A stretch of DNA of 64,000 bases, from positions 31,136 to 95,135 of the forward strand of contig NZ_AVSV01000025.1 in assembly GCF_000498355.1 (NCBI RefSeq). The letters are read 5' to 3'. The notes below the pieces were generated by a model. That model was not told the DNA's origin. It saw only the letters and a list, made by a program, of their open reading frames with translations, and searched no databases. This document shows, piece after piece, positions 9,030-16,670 of the stretch. The stretch comes from Clostridium sp. Ade.TY. GTDB lineage: Bacteria; Bacillota; Clostridia; Clostridiales; Clostridiaceae. How positions within the stretch are numbered: position 1 is the first letter of the stretch; each line of letters starts with the position of its first letter. The translations under genes were made by a program, and so were the position numbers.

Positions 9030-9896
9030 ATGAATAATAAAAACAAAGCTATTATTCTTATGATAATATCAGCTCTTTCATTTGCTGTTATGAGTACATT
9101 TGTAAAACTATCTGGCGACTTACCATCAATCCAAAAAAGTCTTTTTAGAAATCTTGTAAGTTGTGTAGTTGCTTTTTATGTTATTAAAAAAAGTGGAGAT
9201 AGTTTATTTGGTAAAAAAGAAAATAGAAAATACTTATTTTGTAGAGCACTTCTTGGAACGCTTGGAATTATAGCTAACTATTATGCAATAGAACATTTAA
9301 TATTAGCTGACGCTAATATGTTAAATCAACTTTCACCATTTTTTGTAATAATATTCTCAAGTCTTTTCTTAAAGGAAAAAATTACAAAAAATCAATTTAT
9401 AATTTTAATAACTGCATTTCTTGGAAGCTTATTTATAATAAGACCTTCCTTTAGCTTAAGTATTATACCAGCTTTAATTGGATTATCTTCAGCTATATTT
9501 GCAGGTGCTGCTTATACTTTTGTTAGATTTTTAGGCAATCGTGAAAAAGGTCCTACTATAGTATTCTTTTTCTCATTATTTTCAATATTATTTACATTAC
9601 CATTTGTAATTGTAACTTTTAAACCATTTAGTCTAATTCAATTATTTTATTTATTAATGGCTGGGGTAGCTGCATCTGTTGCACAATTCTCATTAACTTC
9701 AGCATATAAATATGCACCAGCAAAAGAAATTTCAATCTATTCATATACTCAAATAATATTTACTGCATTTATTGGATTTATACTTTTCGGACAAGTTCCA
9801 ACAGAGTTTAGTTTAATTGGTTATTTAATTGTAATAGGAGCTTCAATTGCAATGTTTATATATAACAATAAATTAGCTAGTAAATCTTTAAAATAA
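9030..9896 (+). CDS. DMT superfamily (EamA) transporter
   Basis: A 288-residue integral membrane protein with about ten hydrophobic helices arranged as two EamA repeats (roughly 5-135 and 145-280). The first repeat starts KAIILMIISALSFAVMSTFVK, and the repeat ends carry the usual LNQLSPFFVIIFSSLFLKE and YTQIIFTAFIGFILFGQ. The family exports amino acids, nucleotides or other metabolites; the substrate here is unknown. A clean AGGAGG site precedes the ATG. It is a monocistronic unit, divergent from ddl, ending at a shared bidirectional terminator. Confidence 0.88.
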   Translation: MNNKNKAIILMIISALSFAVMSTFVKLSGDLPSIQKSLFRNLVSCVVAFYVIKKSGDSLFGKKENRKYLFCRALLGTLGIIANYYAIEHLILADANMLNQLSPFFVIIFSSLFLKEKITKNQFIILITAFLGSLFIIRPSFSLSIIPALIGLSSAIFAGAAYTFVRFLGNREKGPTIVFFFSLFSILFTLPFVIVTFKPFSLIQLFYLLMAGVAASVAQFSLTSAYKYAPAKEISIYSYTQIIFTAFIGFILFGQVPTEFSLIGYLIVIGASIAMFIYNNKLASKSLK

Positions 9897-9902
9897 TTTT
9901 TA

Positions 9903-9935
9903 AAAAAGCTAAGACAAAATTTGTCTTAGCTTTTT
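9903..9935. terminator. Bidirectional terminator between the EamA gene and nth
   Basis: AAAAAGCTAAGACAAA pairs with TTTGTCTTAGCTTTTT with almost no loop. Runs of A and T on the two sides let it stop the converging EamA and nth transcripts. Confidence 0.88.
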
Positions 9936-10569
9936 ACATATATTCTTTTTTATCTTTCCATTTGCATAAATGATTTAAAGGACACTCAAAGCATTTTGGT
10001 CTCTGAGATGAACAACATCTTCTTCCATGAAAGATTAAAAGATGATGTGTAAGTGACCATTCCTTTTTAGGTAATTCTTTTTGAAGCTGCTTTTCAACTT
10101 CTAAAACATTATCTGAGTTAGCAAGTCCTAATCTATTTGAAACTCTAAATACATGTGTATCAACTGCTATAGATGGAACATTAAAAGCATTTGATAAGAC
10201 TACATTTGCTGTTTTTCTTCCAGCTCCAGCAAGTGACATTATCTCTTCCATTGTTTTTGGAACTTCACCATTAAAGTTTTCTTTAAGCTGCCTTGCCATA
10301 AGCACTAAATTTTTTGCTTTATTTCTATATAAACCAATTTGTTTTATTCTTTTTTCAAGATCTTCATTTGTTAAAGTTAAAAATGAATCTAAATCTCCAT
10401 AATCTCTAAAAAGGGTTTCTGTTACTTCATTAACCTTTTTATCAGTAGTCTGAGCTGATAAAATTGTTGCCACTAATAATTGAAAAGGTGTTTTGTAATT
10501 TAATTCACATTTTGCATCTGGATAAATTTCTTTTAATATTTCAAGTATTTCTTTTGTTCTCTTCTTCAT
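9934..10569 (-). CDS. nth: Endonuclease III (DNA glycosylase/AP lyase)
   Basis: Base-excision repair enzyme that removes oxidised pyrimidines and nicks the abasic site; 211 residues, normal length. The helix-hairpin-helix holds the catalytic Lys in LAGAGRKTANVVLSNAF, followed by the catalytic Asp in AVDTHVFRVSNRLG. The C-terminal [4Fe-4S] cluster is Cys-x6-Cys-x2-Cys-x5-Cys (RRCCSSQRPKCFECPLNHLC). The N-terminal LVATILSAQTTDKKVN is also typical. It follows plsC, but a hairpin separates them, so it is probably expressed separately. Confidence 0.96.
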   Translation of the reverse strand: MKKRTKEILEILKEIYPDAKCELNYKTPFQLLVATILSAQTTDKKVNEVTETLFRDYGDLDSFLTLTNEDLEKRIKQIGLYRNKAKNLVLMARQLKENFNGEVPKTMEEIMSLAGAGRKTANVVLSNAFNVPSIAVDTHVFRVSNRLGLANSDNVLEVEKQLQKELPKKEWSLTHHLLIFHGRRCCSSQRPKCFECPLNHLCKWKDKKEYM

Positions 10570-10597
10570 AATTCACACCCCGTTTTCTATTTTAAAT

Positions 10598-10630
10598 AAA
10601 CTCGCCCTAAAAAATATTAGAGCGAGTTTT
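10598..10630 (-). terminator. Terminator of plsC
   Basis: AAACTCGCCCTAA faces TTAGAGCGAGTTTT, an 8-base-pair outer stem plus an inner CTAA/TTAG stem, 10 bases after the plsC stop. Confidence 0.8.
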
Positions 10631-10640
10631 TAAAATTTAA

Positions 10641-11345
10641 TTATTTATATACACCTCTATAACTTTCTGGTAATTCCTTAGCTATAGATTTCATTAAAAT
10701 TTCCATACATCTATCATCGTATTCATGCTTAGTTTCTTCTTTTTCTTTTTTTGGTAATGTTAATGGATCACCAAAGTTTACATATACATCAGCATCTTGC
10801 CAAACTTCTCCACCCATATCACCATCTTTACATATTGGTAAAAGTTTATCAGTTCCAGCCATTCCTATTGGTACAACAGTTACACCTTTAACTTTAGCAA
10901 GAAGTAATATTCCTTTTTTACCTTCTATCATAGCCCCAGTTCTACTTCTTGTTCCTTCAGGAAATATTAAAAGATTTTCTCCCCCTCTTAATACTTTTAC
11001 CATTCTTGTCATAGCTTCCTTATCAGCTGTATTTGGTTTTATTGGAATATTTTTAACCATTTTTATACCTATATTAGTTATAGGATCACCTGATAACTTA
11101 ACTCCTGCTACAAAATATGGATCAAAATCTTCTTTTAGCATTTTATTTAAAAGTAACCCATCTGCATTACTCAAATGATTACATATAAAGACTATAGGGC
11201 CTTTTATATCCTTTATTTTTTCATATCCATTGATATGCATATTTGCATGATTTTTTATGTATCCGTCAGTAATTTTCTTTCCAACGTACACCACTAAGCT
11301 TTCTGGTAACATTCCTATAAGCTTTGCCATAAATGGTGATAACAT
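10641..11345 (-). CDS. plsC: 1-acyl-sn-glycerol-3-phosphate acyltransferase
   Basis: Membrane-associated acyltransferase that adds the second acyl chain to lysophosphatidic acid, giving phosphatidic acid. The catalytic His-x4-Asp motif is NHLSNADGLLL, and motif III is FPEGTRSRTG; motif IV-like VVPIGMAG follows. The length of 234 residues is typical. I start at the ATG at 11345 because GGGTGGGAA lies immediately upstream; the frame also stays open to a GTG at 11360, which would encode that binding site. It is 55 bases after queG on the same strand with no hairpin between, so it may be the last gene of the cysK-cysE-queG unit or have its own promoter. Confidence 0.9.
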   Translation of the reverse strand: MLSPFMAKLIGMLPESLVVYVGKKITDGYIKNHANMHINGYEKIKDIKGPIVFICNHLSNADGLLLNKMLKEDFDPYFVAGVKLSGDPITNIGIKMVKNIPIKPNTADKEAMTRMVKVLRGGENLLIFPEGTRSRTGAMIEGKKGILLLAKVKGVTVVPIGMAGTDKLLPICKDGDMGGEVWQDADVYVNFGDPLTLPKKEKEETKHEYDDRCMEILMKSIAKELPESYRGVYK

Positions 11346-11400
11346 AAAATTCCCACCCACTTCCTAAAATATTAATCAACCTATATTATATTCTAGATAC

Positions 11401-12393
11401 TTACAAAAGTCTATCTATATAATTATTTATGTATGGAGATTCACTTTTTATATCTTTTATACATTCTTTTTTAAGCTTAGCTTTTCTTATTATTGCATTT
11501 CTTATCAAAGTATTTTTTCCTCTCCAACCACAAGAAGTATTTTTATAACTTTCTTTAAATGTTTTATTATTTAAATTTATTATAAAATCTTCATCATTAT
11601 CTTTCATAAAGTCTTTTACTCTAAATTTTTCTATATTTGAAAATTTTATATTTTCATTATATGGACACTTTAATTGACAACTATCACAGCCAAAAATTCT
11701 TCCATTTAATAAATTCAATTCTTTATCACTTAACTCCTTCTTTTGAGTTAAATAAGAAACACAAATATTAGTATTTTTCCTAAATTTATTAATTGCCTTA
11801 GTTGGACATTCATTAAAACAAATGTTACATTCACCACATTTTTTATATTTTAATGATTCTTCTAACGTAATTTTATCTTCTTCATATATTTCCAAATCAG
11901 TTATTATTTCACCTAAAAAAATATATGAACCATACTTTTCCGTAATTATCATATTATTTTTTCCAACAAATCCAATACCAGCTAAACTTGCTATATATCT
12001 TTCAGGTAAAGAATTACTATCTACTAAAGAAACAGCCTTACCTCCAATTTCTTTAATAAATTCACATATTTTATCTAAATATTCATGCAAAACTTTATGG
12101 TAATCTAACCCTTTTGTATAAATAGAAAAACCATTATCATTAAAGTTTTCTAAAGTAGCATAAGGGAAAGCTATTGATATAATAGTCTTTCCCTCTTCCA
12201 TATATATATTAGGATTTATTCTTTTTTCTATATCTTCTTCTTCAAATTCATTTTGAAGATTTAAAGCCTTTCTTTCTATTAAGAAACTTTCAAGTTCTTT
12301 AAATTTTCTACACTTTATAAAGCCAACTAAATCTAAATTTAAACTGCTACAAAATTTTAAAATTTCATTTCTTATATCCATTTTCAAACACAT
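11401..12393 (-). CDS. queG: Epoxyqueuosine reductase (QueG-type), iron-sulfur protein
   Basis: Cobalamin- and [4Fe-4S]-dependent enzyme of the last step of queuosine synthesis, reducing epoxyqueuosine in tRNA. The active-site region VDSNSLPERYIASLAGIGF followed by GKNNMIITEKYGSY is the QueG signature, with the conserved Asp. Two ferredoxin-type cluster motifs follow: KCGECNICFNECPTKAI and the second set around FGCDSCQLKCPYN. At 330 residues it has no HEAT-repeat extension, so it is the short form. An alternative is a QueG-like ferredoxin of unknown role; no other queuosine gene is in the window. It lies 16 bases behind cysE, suggesting co-transcription with cysK-cysE. Confidence 0.85.
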   Translation of the reverse strand: MCLKMDIRNEILKFCSSLNLDLVGFIKCRKFKELESFLIERKALNLQNEFEEEDIEKRINPNIYMEEGKTIISIAFPYATLENFNDNGFSIYTKGLDYHKVLHEYLDKICEFIKEIGGKAVSLVDSNSLPERYIASLAGIGFVGKNNMIITEKYGSYIFLGEIITDLEIYEEDKITLEESLKYKKCGECNICFNECPTKAINKFRKNTNICVSYLTQKKELSDKELNLLNGRIFGCDSCQLKCPYNENIKFSNIEKFRVKDFMKDNDEDFIINLNNKTFKESYKNTSCGWRGKNTLIRNAIIRKAKLKKECIKDIKSESPYINNYIDRLL

Positions 12394-12409
12394 TTACTAA
12401 ACTCCATAT

Positions 12410-12994
12410 TTAAATTATCATTTCGTTATATATATCTTTATATTCACCTTTAATATTTTTAATTGTTATAATTTTAGCACTTACTTTTTGAACAACCTTT
12501 GCAGGTATTCCAACTGCTGTTTTATTATCATCTATATCTTTTAAAACAACTGAATTAGCACCTATTTTTACATTATCCCCAATATTTATAGGACCTAAAA
12601 CTTTAGCCCCAGTTCCTATTATAACATTATTTCCAATAGTGGGGTGTCTCTTTCCTTTATGCTTTCCTGTTCCTCCTAAAGTTACTCCATGATATATAGT
12701 AACATTATCTCCAACTTCTGCTGTTTCTCCAATTACTACACCCATTCCATGATCTATAAATAACCCTTTTCCTATTGTAGCTCCTGGATGAATTTCTATT
12801 CCAGTAAAAAATCTACTTATTTGCGATACTAATCTAGCTAAAAAGAATAATTTATGCTTATATAATTTATTTGATATTCTATATGCAATTAATGCATGAA
12901 CTGATGGATATAATAAAAACACTTCTAATTTACTTCTTGCTGCTGGATCTTCTTTTAATATTCTTTCCAAATCATAATTTAAATTTTTAAACAA
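12410..12994 (-). CDS. cysE: Serine O-acetyltransferase
   Basis: Transfers acetyl from acetyl-CoA to L-serine, giving O-acetylserine for CysK. The 194 residues make this the short CysE type: an N-terminal alpha-helical part (1-65), then a left-handed beta-helix of hexapeptide repeats carrying [17 protein letters not shown] and [19 protein letters not shown], with the catalytic Asp-His pair in IDHG and the CoA-binding tail VGIPAKVV. The start is TTG at 12994 with AAAGGAGG upstream. It follows cysK by 31 bases in one operon, under the cysteine T-box. Confidence 0.95.
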   Translation of the reverse strand: MFKNLNYDLERILKEDPAARSKLEVFLLYPSVHALIAYRISNKLYKHKLFFLARLVSQISRFFTGIEIHPGATIGKGLFIDHGMGVVIGETAEVGDNVTIYHGVTLGGTGKHKGKRHPTIGNNVIIGTGAKVLGPINIGDNVKIGANSVVLKDIDDNKTAVGIPAKVVQKVSAKIITIKNIKGEYKDIYNEMII

Positions 12995-13025
12995 GAGCAG
13001 TTCCTCCTTTAGATTTTAAATTTCT

Positions 13026-13928
13026 TTAGTATAAACCCATTGATAAATATTTTTCTCCACCATCTGGTGCTATAGCTAAAACTTTTTTACCTTTTCCTAA
13101 TTTTTTTGCTATCTTTTTAGCAGCTACTATTGCACTTCCTGAAGATATTCCAATTAATACTCCTTCTTCTTTTGCAAAATCTCTTGCTGCCTCAAATGCT
13201 TCCTCATCTGTTACCGTAATTATTTCATCAACATATTCACTTTCATATATTGCAGGAATAAATCCAGCCCCTATACCTTGTATTTTATGTGGTCCAGGTT
13301 TTCCACCACTTAATACTTTAGAATTTTCTGGCTCAACTGCTACAGTTTTTAAATCTTTTATTTGTTCTTTTAATTTTTTTGAAATTCCTGTAACTGTTCC
13401 ACCTGTTCCAACACTTGCAACAAAAACATCCAAATCATTTATATCATTTAATATTTCTATAGCTGTAGTTTCATAGTGCTTTTCTTTGTTTGCATTATTT
13501 TCAAATTGTTGTGGCATAAAGTATCCATCTTTATTTGAAAGTTCTGTTGCTTTTTCTATAGCTCCCTTCATTCCCTTACTTCCATCAGTCAATATAAGTT
13601 CTGCTCCATAAGCTCTTATTAAAGCTCTTCTTTCTTCACTCATAGTATCTGGCATAACTATTATTACTTTATATCCTTTAAGATTTCCTATCATTGCAAG
13701 AGCTATTCCTGTGTTACCACTTGTTGGTTCAACAATGATATCTCCTTCTTTTAGTATCCCATTTTTTTCTGCCTTTTCTATCATTCCAAGAGCAGCTCTA
13801 TCTTTTACACTTCCACCAACATTAAATTTTTCAAGTTTTACATATATGTCTGCACTATCTTTATCCGTACTTCTCATTTTTAATATTGGTGTGTTTCCTA
13901 TCATTTCTAAACTGTTATTGTAAATCAT
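13026..13928 (-). CDS. cysK: Cysteine synthase A (O-acetylserine sulfhydrylase)
   Basis: PLP enzyme that makes cysteine from O-acetylserine and sulfide. The PLP lysine lies in KFNVGGSVKDRAAL; PTSGNTGIALA is the substrate loop, VGTGGTVTG the phosphate-binding loop, and SSGSAIVAA lies near the C-terminus. The length of 300 residues is standard. I use the ATG at 13928 (GGGAGGT upstream); a TTG at 13943 in frame would encode the binding site and is unlikely. It is the first gene of cysK-cysE-queG and is preceded by a T-box leader specific for tRNA-Cys, so transcription should rise when charged tRNA-Cys is scarce. Confidence 0.96.
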   Translation of the reverse strand: MIYNNSLEMIGNTPILKMRSTDKDSADIYVKLEKFNVGGSVKDRAALGMIEKAEKNGILKEGDIIVEPTSGNTGIALAMIGNLKGYKVIIVMPDTMSEERRALIRAYGAELILTDGSKGMKGAIEKATELSNKDGYFMPQQFENNANKEKHYETTAIEILNDINDLDVFVASVGTGGTVTGISKKLKEQIKDLKTVAVEPENSKVLSGGKPGPHKIQGIGAGFIPAIYESEYVDEIITVTDEEAFEAARDFAKEEGVLIGISSGSAIVAAKKIAKKLGKGKKVLAIAPDGGEKYLSMGLY

Positions 13929-13969
13929 ATTAATACCTCCCAAAATTTCTATTTTTAATTTTATGTATA

Positions 13970-14216
13970 AAAAAAACTCCTTCTCTAAATATATAGAGAC
14001 GAAGTAAGTTCCGCGGTTCCACTCTAATTGAATTAAAATAATTCCTCTTTTAAATTCAAGTACATTAAAATACTTTATCGCTATAACGGGCGAATCCGGA
14101 GAGTCTTACTAAAATTTCAGACCACAACTCCAAAGGGCACTTCATATAAATTCTTTATAAAAAGCTCTCAGCAATGCTTTTCTCTCTGTAATATTCCTTT
14201 ATACTACTTTCCTTCT
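13970..14216 (-). promoter_or_regulatory. T-box riboswitch, apparent Cys (UGC) specifier, upstream of cysK
   Basis: On the reverse strand the leader carries a stem I region (AGAGAG and GCTGAGAGC segments), then the specifier loop AAGTGCCC with TGC at 14139-14137, and the T-box bulge AGAGTGGAACCGCGG (14026-14012) that pairs with the tRNA acceptor end. The terminator stem ACTTCGTCTCTA/TAGAGAAGGAGT is followed by eight T residues. TGC as the cysteine codon agrees with the cysK and cysE genes downstream. The hairpin ends about 40 bases before the cysK start. Confidence 0.93.
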
Positions 14217-14313
14217 TCATAGTTTTTAATTCAGAGTATTCTGATATGTTTTATATATATTATTATATTCTCTTTTATTTTATTGTCAACACTTTTATAA
14301 AATTTAAATTTTA

Positions 14314-14373
14314 ATAAAAAAAGTGCAGTATTACTAAAAAGATTTAAACATCTTAAATAGTTTTACCACACTT
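14314..14373 (-). terminator. Terminator of the PRC/MgtE_N/CBS gene
   Basis: On the reverse strand AAGTGTGGTA pairs with TACTGCACTT (two G-U pairs). The stem closes a longer loop that holds a second stem (AAGAT/ATCTT) and is followed by TTTTTTTATT, just after the stop at 14379. Confidence 0.7.
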
Positions 14374-14378
14374 ATATT

Positions 14379-15650
14379 TTAATATTTTTCTTTTGGTTTT
14401 CTATTTTTCTTCTTCCATAATGGATATAAATATTCATCAACTATATCATGAATTATAACTATACCTATAAGTTTTTCTTCTTCGTCAACTACCGGAACTG
14501 ATAAAAGATCATATTTATTAGCTATTTCTACCGCTTCATCAACATAATCTTCATGTTTCAGATAGTTAATATTCGTTTCCATTATTTCACTTAATTTATT
14601 ATTTCCATTACTTAATATTAATTCTCTTAAAGAAACTGAACCTTGTAATTTGTCCTCATTATCAGTTATGTAAATATAATACATAACTTCTTCATCAGGT
14701 TGCATCTCTTTTAATATATCAACTGTTTCTTTAACTGTTATATCTAAATTTAATGATATGAAGTCTTTAGCCATTATACTACCAACAGTTTCATCTTCAT
14801 ATTCTAAAAGTTCTTTTACTTCTTCAGCATCCTCTTTTTCAAGGTTTACTAATATTTTTTCTCTTTCTTCTTCATCTAATTCATCCAAAAGGTCTGCAAT
14901 TTCATCACTTGGCATATTTTCTAAAAGTTCAGCTGCTTTGCTTTCTGATAATTCCTTTATAATTTTACCTTTATATTCTTGATCTAATTCTTCTAATGTA
15001 TTTGCAGCTAAATCATCATCAAGTGATTCAAAAACTTGCTTTCTTGATTTAGTATCAAGTTCTTCTAATATGTCCGCAAGATCAGCTGGATGTAATTTTG
15101 AAAGCTTTTTATATGGCACTTGTAACTTTAAATTATTATTTATCATCTCTAATGATTCAACGTCATCCCACATTAAAACAGTTTCTTCAAAACTTTTCCC
15201 AAGCAATTTATATATAGGTTTTATTAAAAAGCTAAGTCCCATTCTTTTATATCTAACAAGTGGCCCAGTTTCAACTGCCACAACTCTATATTCACCAGCA
15301 ATTTTAGCTATTCTTAAATCATCAACTCTAACTACTTTTTTACCATTTATATCTACAATCTTCTTATCAAGAAGATGTCTTGATAAAAGATAACTATAAG
15401 TTCTTGGAAGTATTTCTTTACTTCCCTTTGTTTCTATAGTTACTTTACCATCAGACTTATAAAAATTTATATCTCTAAATTCATAGTGATATATAGAACC
15501 ATCTCTCTTTACTTTATAACCAATTATTTTTGGGTACCCTTCTTCTGTAGTTACATATACATCTTTTAATATACCCATACTATCGTTAAATTCATCATAT
15601 ATCTTTTTTCCTAATATATCTGTATAAGAAAATACTGTCATTTGCTTCAT
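14379..15650 (-). CDS. PRC-barrel / MgtE_N / CBS-domain protein, soluble
   Basis: A 423-residue protein with no transmembrane segment. An N-terminal PRC-barrel-like beta domain occupies about residues 1-165. An MgtE N-domain superhelix follows (about 185-285; repeats such as LHPADLADILEEL and MPSDEIADLLDEL), then a pair of CBS domains (about 290-412; VGSIMAKDFISL and VPVVDEEEKLIGIV). In MgtE channels the N and CBS domains sense cytosolic Mg2+ and gate the pore; the pore is absent here, so this is a regulatory or sensor protein rather than a transporter. Its partner is unknown. GGAGGAG precedes the ATG and could be masked by a leader hairpin. Confidence 0.9.
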   Translation of the reverse strand: MKQMTVFSYTDILGKKIYDEFNDSMGILKDVYVTTEEGYPKIIGYKVKRDGSIYHYEFRDINFYKSDGKVTIETKGSKEILPRTYSYLLSRHLLDKKIVDINGKKVVRVDDLRIAKIAGEYRVVAVETGPLVRYKRMGLSFLIKPIYKLLGKSFEETVLMWDDVESLEMINNNLKLQVPYKKLSKLHPADLADILEELDTKSRKQVFESLDDDLAANTLEELDQEYKGKIIKELSESKAAELLENMPSDEIADLLDELDEEEREKILVNLEKEDAEEVKELLEYEDETVGSIMAKDFISLNLDITVKETVDILKEMQPDEEVMYYIYITDNEDKLQGSVSLRELILSNGNNKLSEIMETNINYLKHEDYVDEAVEIANKYDLLSVPVVDEEEKLIGIVIIHDIVDEYLYPLWKKKNRKPKEKY

Positions 15651-15655
15651 TATAA

Positions 15656-15792
15656 TTCTCCTCCTTATTGCCTATAGGAGAAACATTATAACTATTAATT
15701 ATGACAGTTAAAAAGTTTATAAATTAAATAGGAGTTTCCCCTAAGACATTATTGAGTTTTGGGTTGTCATTTAAATTGGGTCCAGTCTCCAT
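15656..15792 (-). promoter_or_regulatory. Structured leader of the MgtE_N/CBS gene, class not recognised
   Basis: This is less AU-rich than the surrounding intergenic DNA. On the reverse strand a nested fold is visible: GGAG (from 15789) with CTCC (to 15731), inside it CCC with GGG, inside that GACA with TGTC. A second possible pairing joins ATGACA to TGTCAT near 15705. Just before the gene TTCTCCT can pair with AGGAGGA, hiding the ribosome binding site. I compared it by eye with the M-box, yybP-ykoY and T-box consensus and found no match. The role is inferred from structure and position only. Confidence 0.4.
15724..15792 (-). CDS. Possible 22-residue leader peptide
   Basis: An ATG at 15792, preceded by AAGGATGGTGA at 9-12 bases, opens a 22-codon frame ending in TAA. 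The peptide begins METGPNLNDNPKL and ends with VLGETPI. It is polar, proline- and asparagine-rich, and has no hydrophobic segment. Codons such as CCC, CTC, GTC and GGG are rare in neighbouring genes, which argues that base pairing, not coding, may shape this stretch. It could be a leader peptide, an independent small protein, or chance within a structured RNA. Confidence 0.35.
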   Translation of the reverse strand: METGPNLNDNPKLNNVLGETPI

Positions 15793-15832
15793 TTATTAAT
15801 TCACCATCCTTTTTTCTTGAATTTATAACAAT

Positions 15833-15861
15833 AAAAAATGGCTTTGTTATAACACAAAACC
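15833..15861 (-). terminator. Terminator of the membrane protein gene at 15972-16613
   Basis: On the reverse strand GGTTTTGT pairs with ACAAAGCC (one G-U pair), followed by ATTTTTT. It lies about 110 bases past the stop of the membrane protein gene. Confidence 0.7.
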
Positions 15862-15971
15862 GCATAAATTTTCACATAATAAATTTATTTTATGTTTATA
15901 ATAAACTTACTCTATAATTACATTATATTATATAAAACTCAAAAGGCAACCATTTTTATAATATTTCTACA

Positions 15972-16613
15972 TTATTTAAATGTTTTAATACAACTATTTA
16001 AGCTTATTAAAATTAATGCTTCTCCAAATATAGAGTATGGAATAGGATTTATTCCTATCATTATTGTTATAATATCTATACATATTAATGATACTATTAT
16101 CATTAACTCAATTAAATTACTCTTTAAAACATTTTTTTTATTTAAAAATAATGTTCCTAAAATTAAAAGTAAAATTAAAATTATTATAAATACTAGATTT
16201 ATATATATATTATTATATAATTTTAATGTATATCCAAAAGTATTATTTAATATAATCTTACCTTTAGAATATTTATTAAATATTACATATAATGCTATAA
16301 ATATAATACTAAATAAATATATTTTATTAAATGAAAATTTTTCAATTCTAAAATAAACATAATATATACCTATTATAATTAATGGTATTATTAAATAATC
16401 CAAATATAATAATCCTTTCAAACTATATGCTATAGAAGAATTTTTTATTATACACATAAGTAATATAGCTAAATTTCTTAAAAATATTCCCATCATACCA
16501 ATTATAAAAAATACCTTTATCTTTATAGGTAATTTTCTGTTAAATTTTTTTATTATACCTAAAAATAAAAAAAGTATAAGTAAAAGTTCTACGTAATATA
16601 TAATACTTATCAT
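15972..16613 (-). CDS. Multipass membrane protein of unknown function
   Basis: A 213-residue protein made almost wholly of hydrophobic stretches, about seven predicted transmembrane helices, with short basic loops (IIKKFNRKLPIKIK; FLNKKNV). I do not recognise the family; the general layout resembles small seven-helix N-terminal sensor modules without the signalling domain. The start is the ATG at 16613 with AGGAGTG upstream; a GTG at 16622 in frame lies within that site. The opposite-strand frame over its 3' half lacks a binding site and is taken as a shadow. It stands alone between the lipid kinase gene and a terminator. Confidence 0.75.
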   Translation of the reverse strand: MISIIYYVELLLILFLFLGIIKKFNRKLPIKIKVFFIIGMMGIFLRNLAILLMCIIKNSSIAYSLKGLLYLDYLIIPLIIIGIYYVYFRIEKFSFNKIYLFSIIFIALYVIFNKYSKGKIILNNTFGYTLKLYNNIYINLVFIIILILLLILGTLFLNKKNVLKSNLIELMIIVSLICIDIITIMIGINPIPYSIFGEALILISLNSCIKTFK

Positions 16614-16670
16614 ATTAAACACTCCTAATTTAAAACTATGTTACTTATACTTATTAAATATTATTTTATT

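Noticed and set aside
15656..15792. M-box (Mg2+) riboswitch for the MgtE_N/CBS gene
   Set aside because: The conserved M-box blocks (GGTGAGGCTCCT and the later GCTAAAGC-type block) are absent; only an unclassified structure is claimed.
15892..16356. Forward 154-codon frame
   Set aside because: It overlaps the reverse-strand membrane gene that has a binding site, coherent helices and a terminator; the forward frame has none of these.
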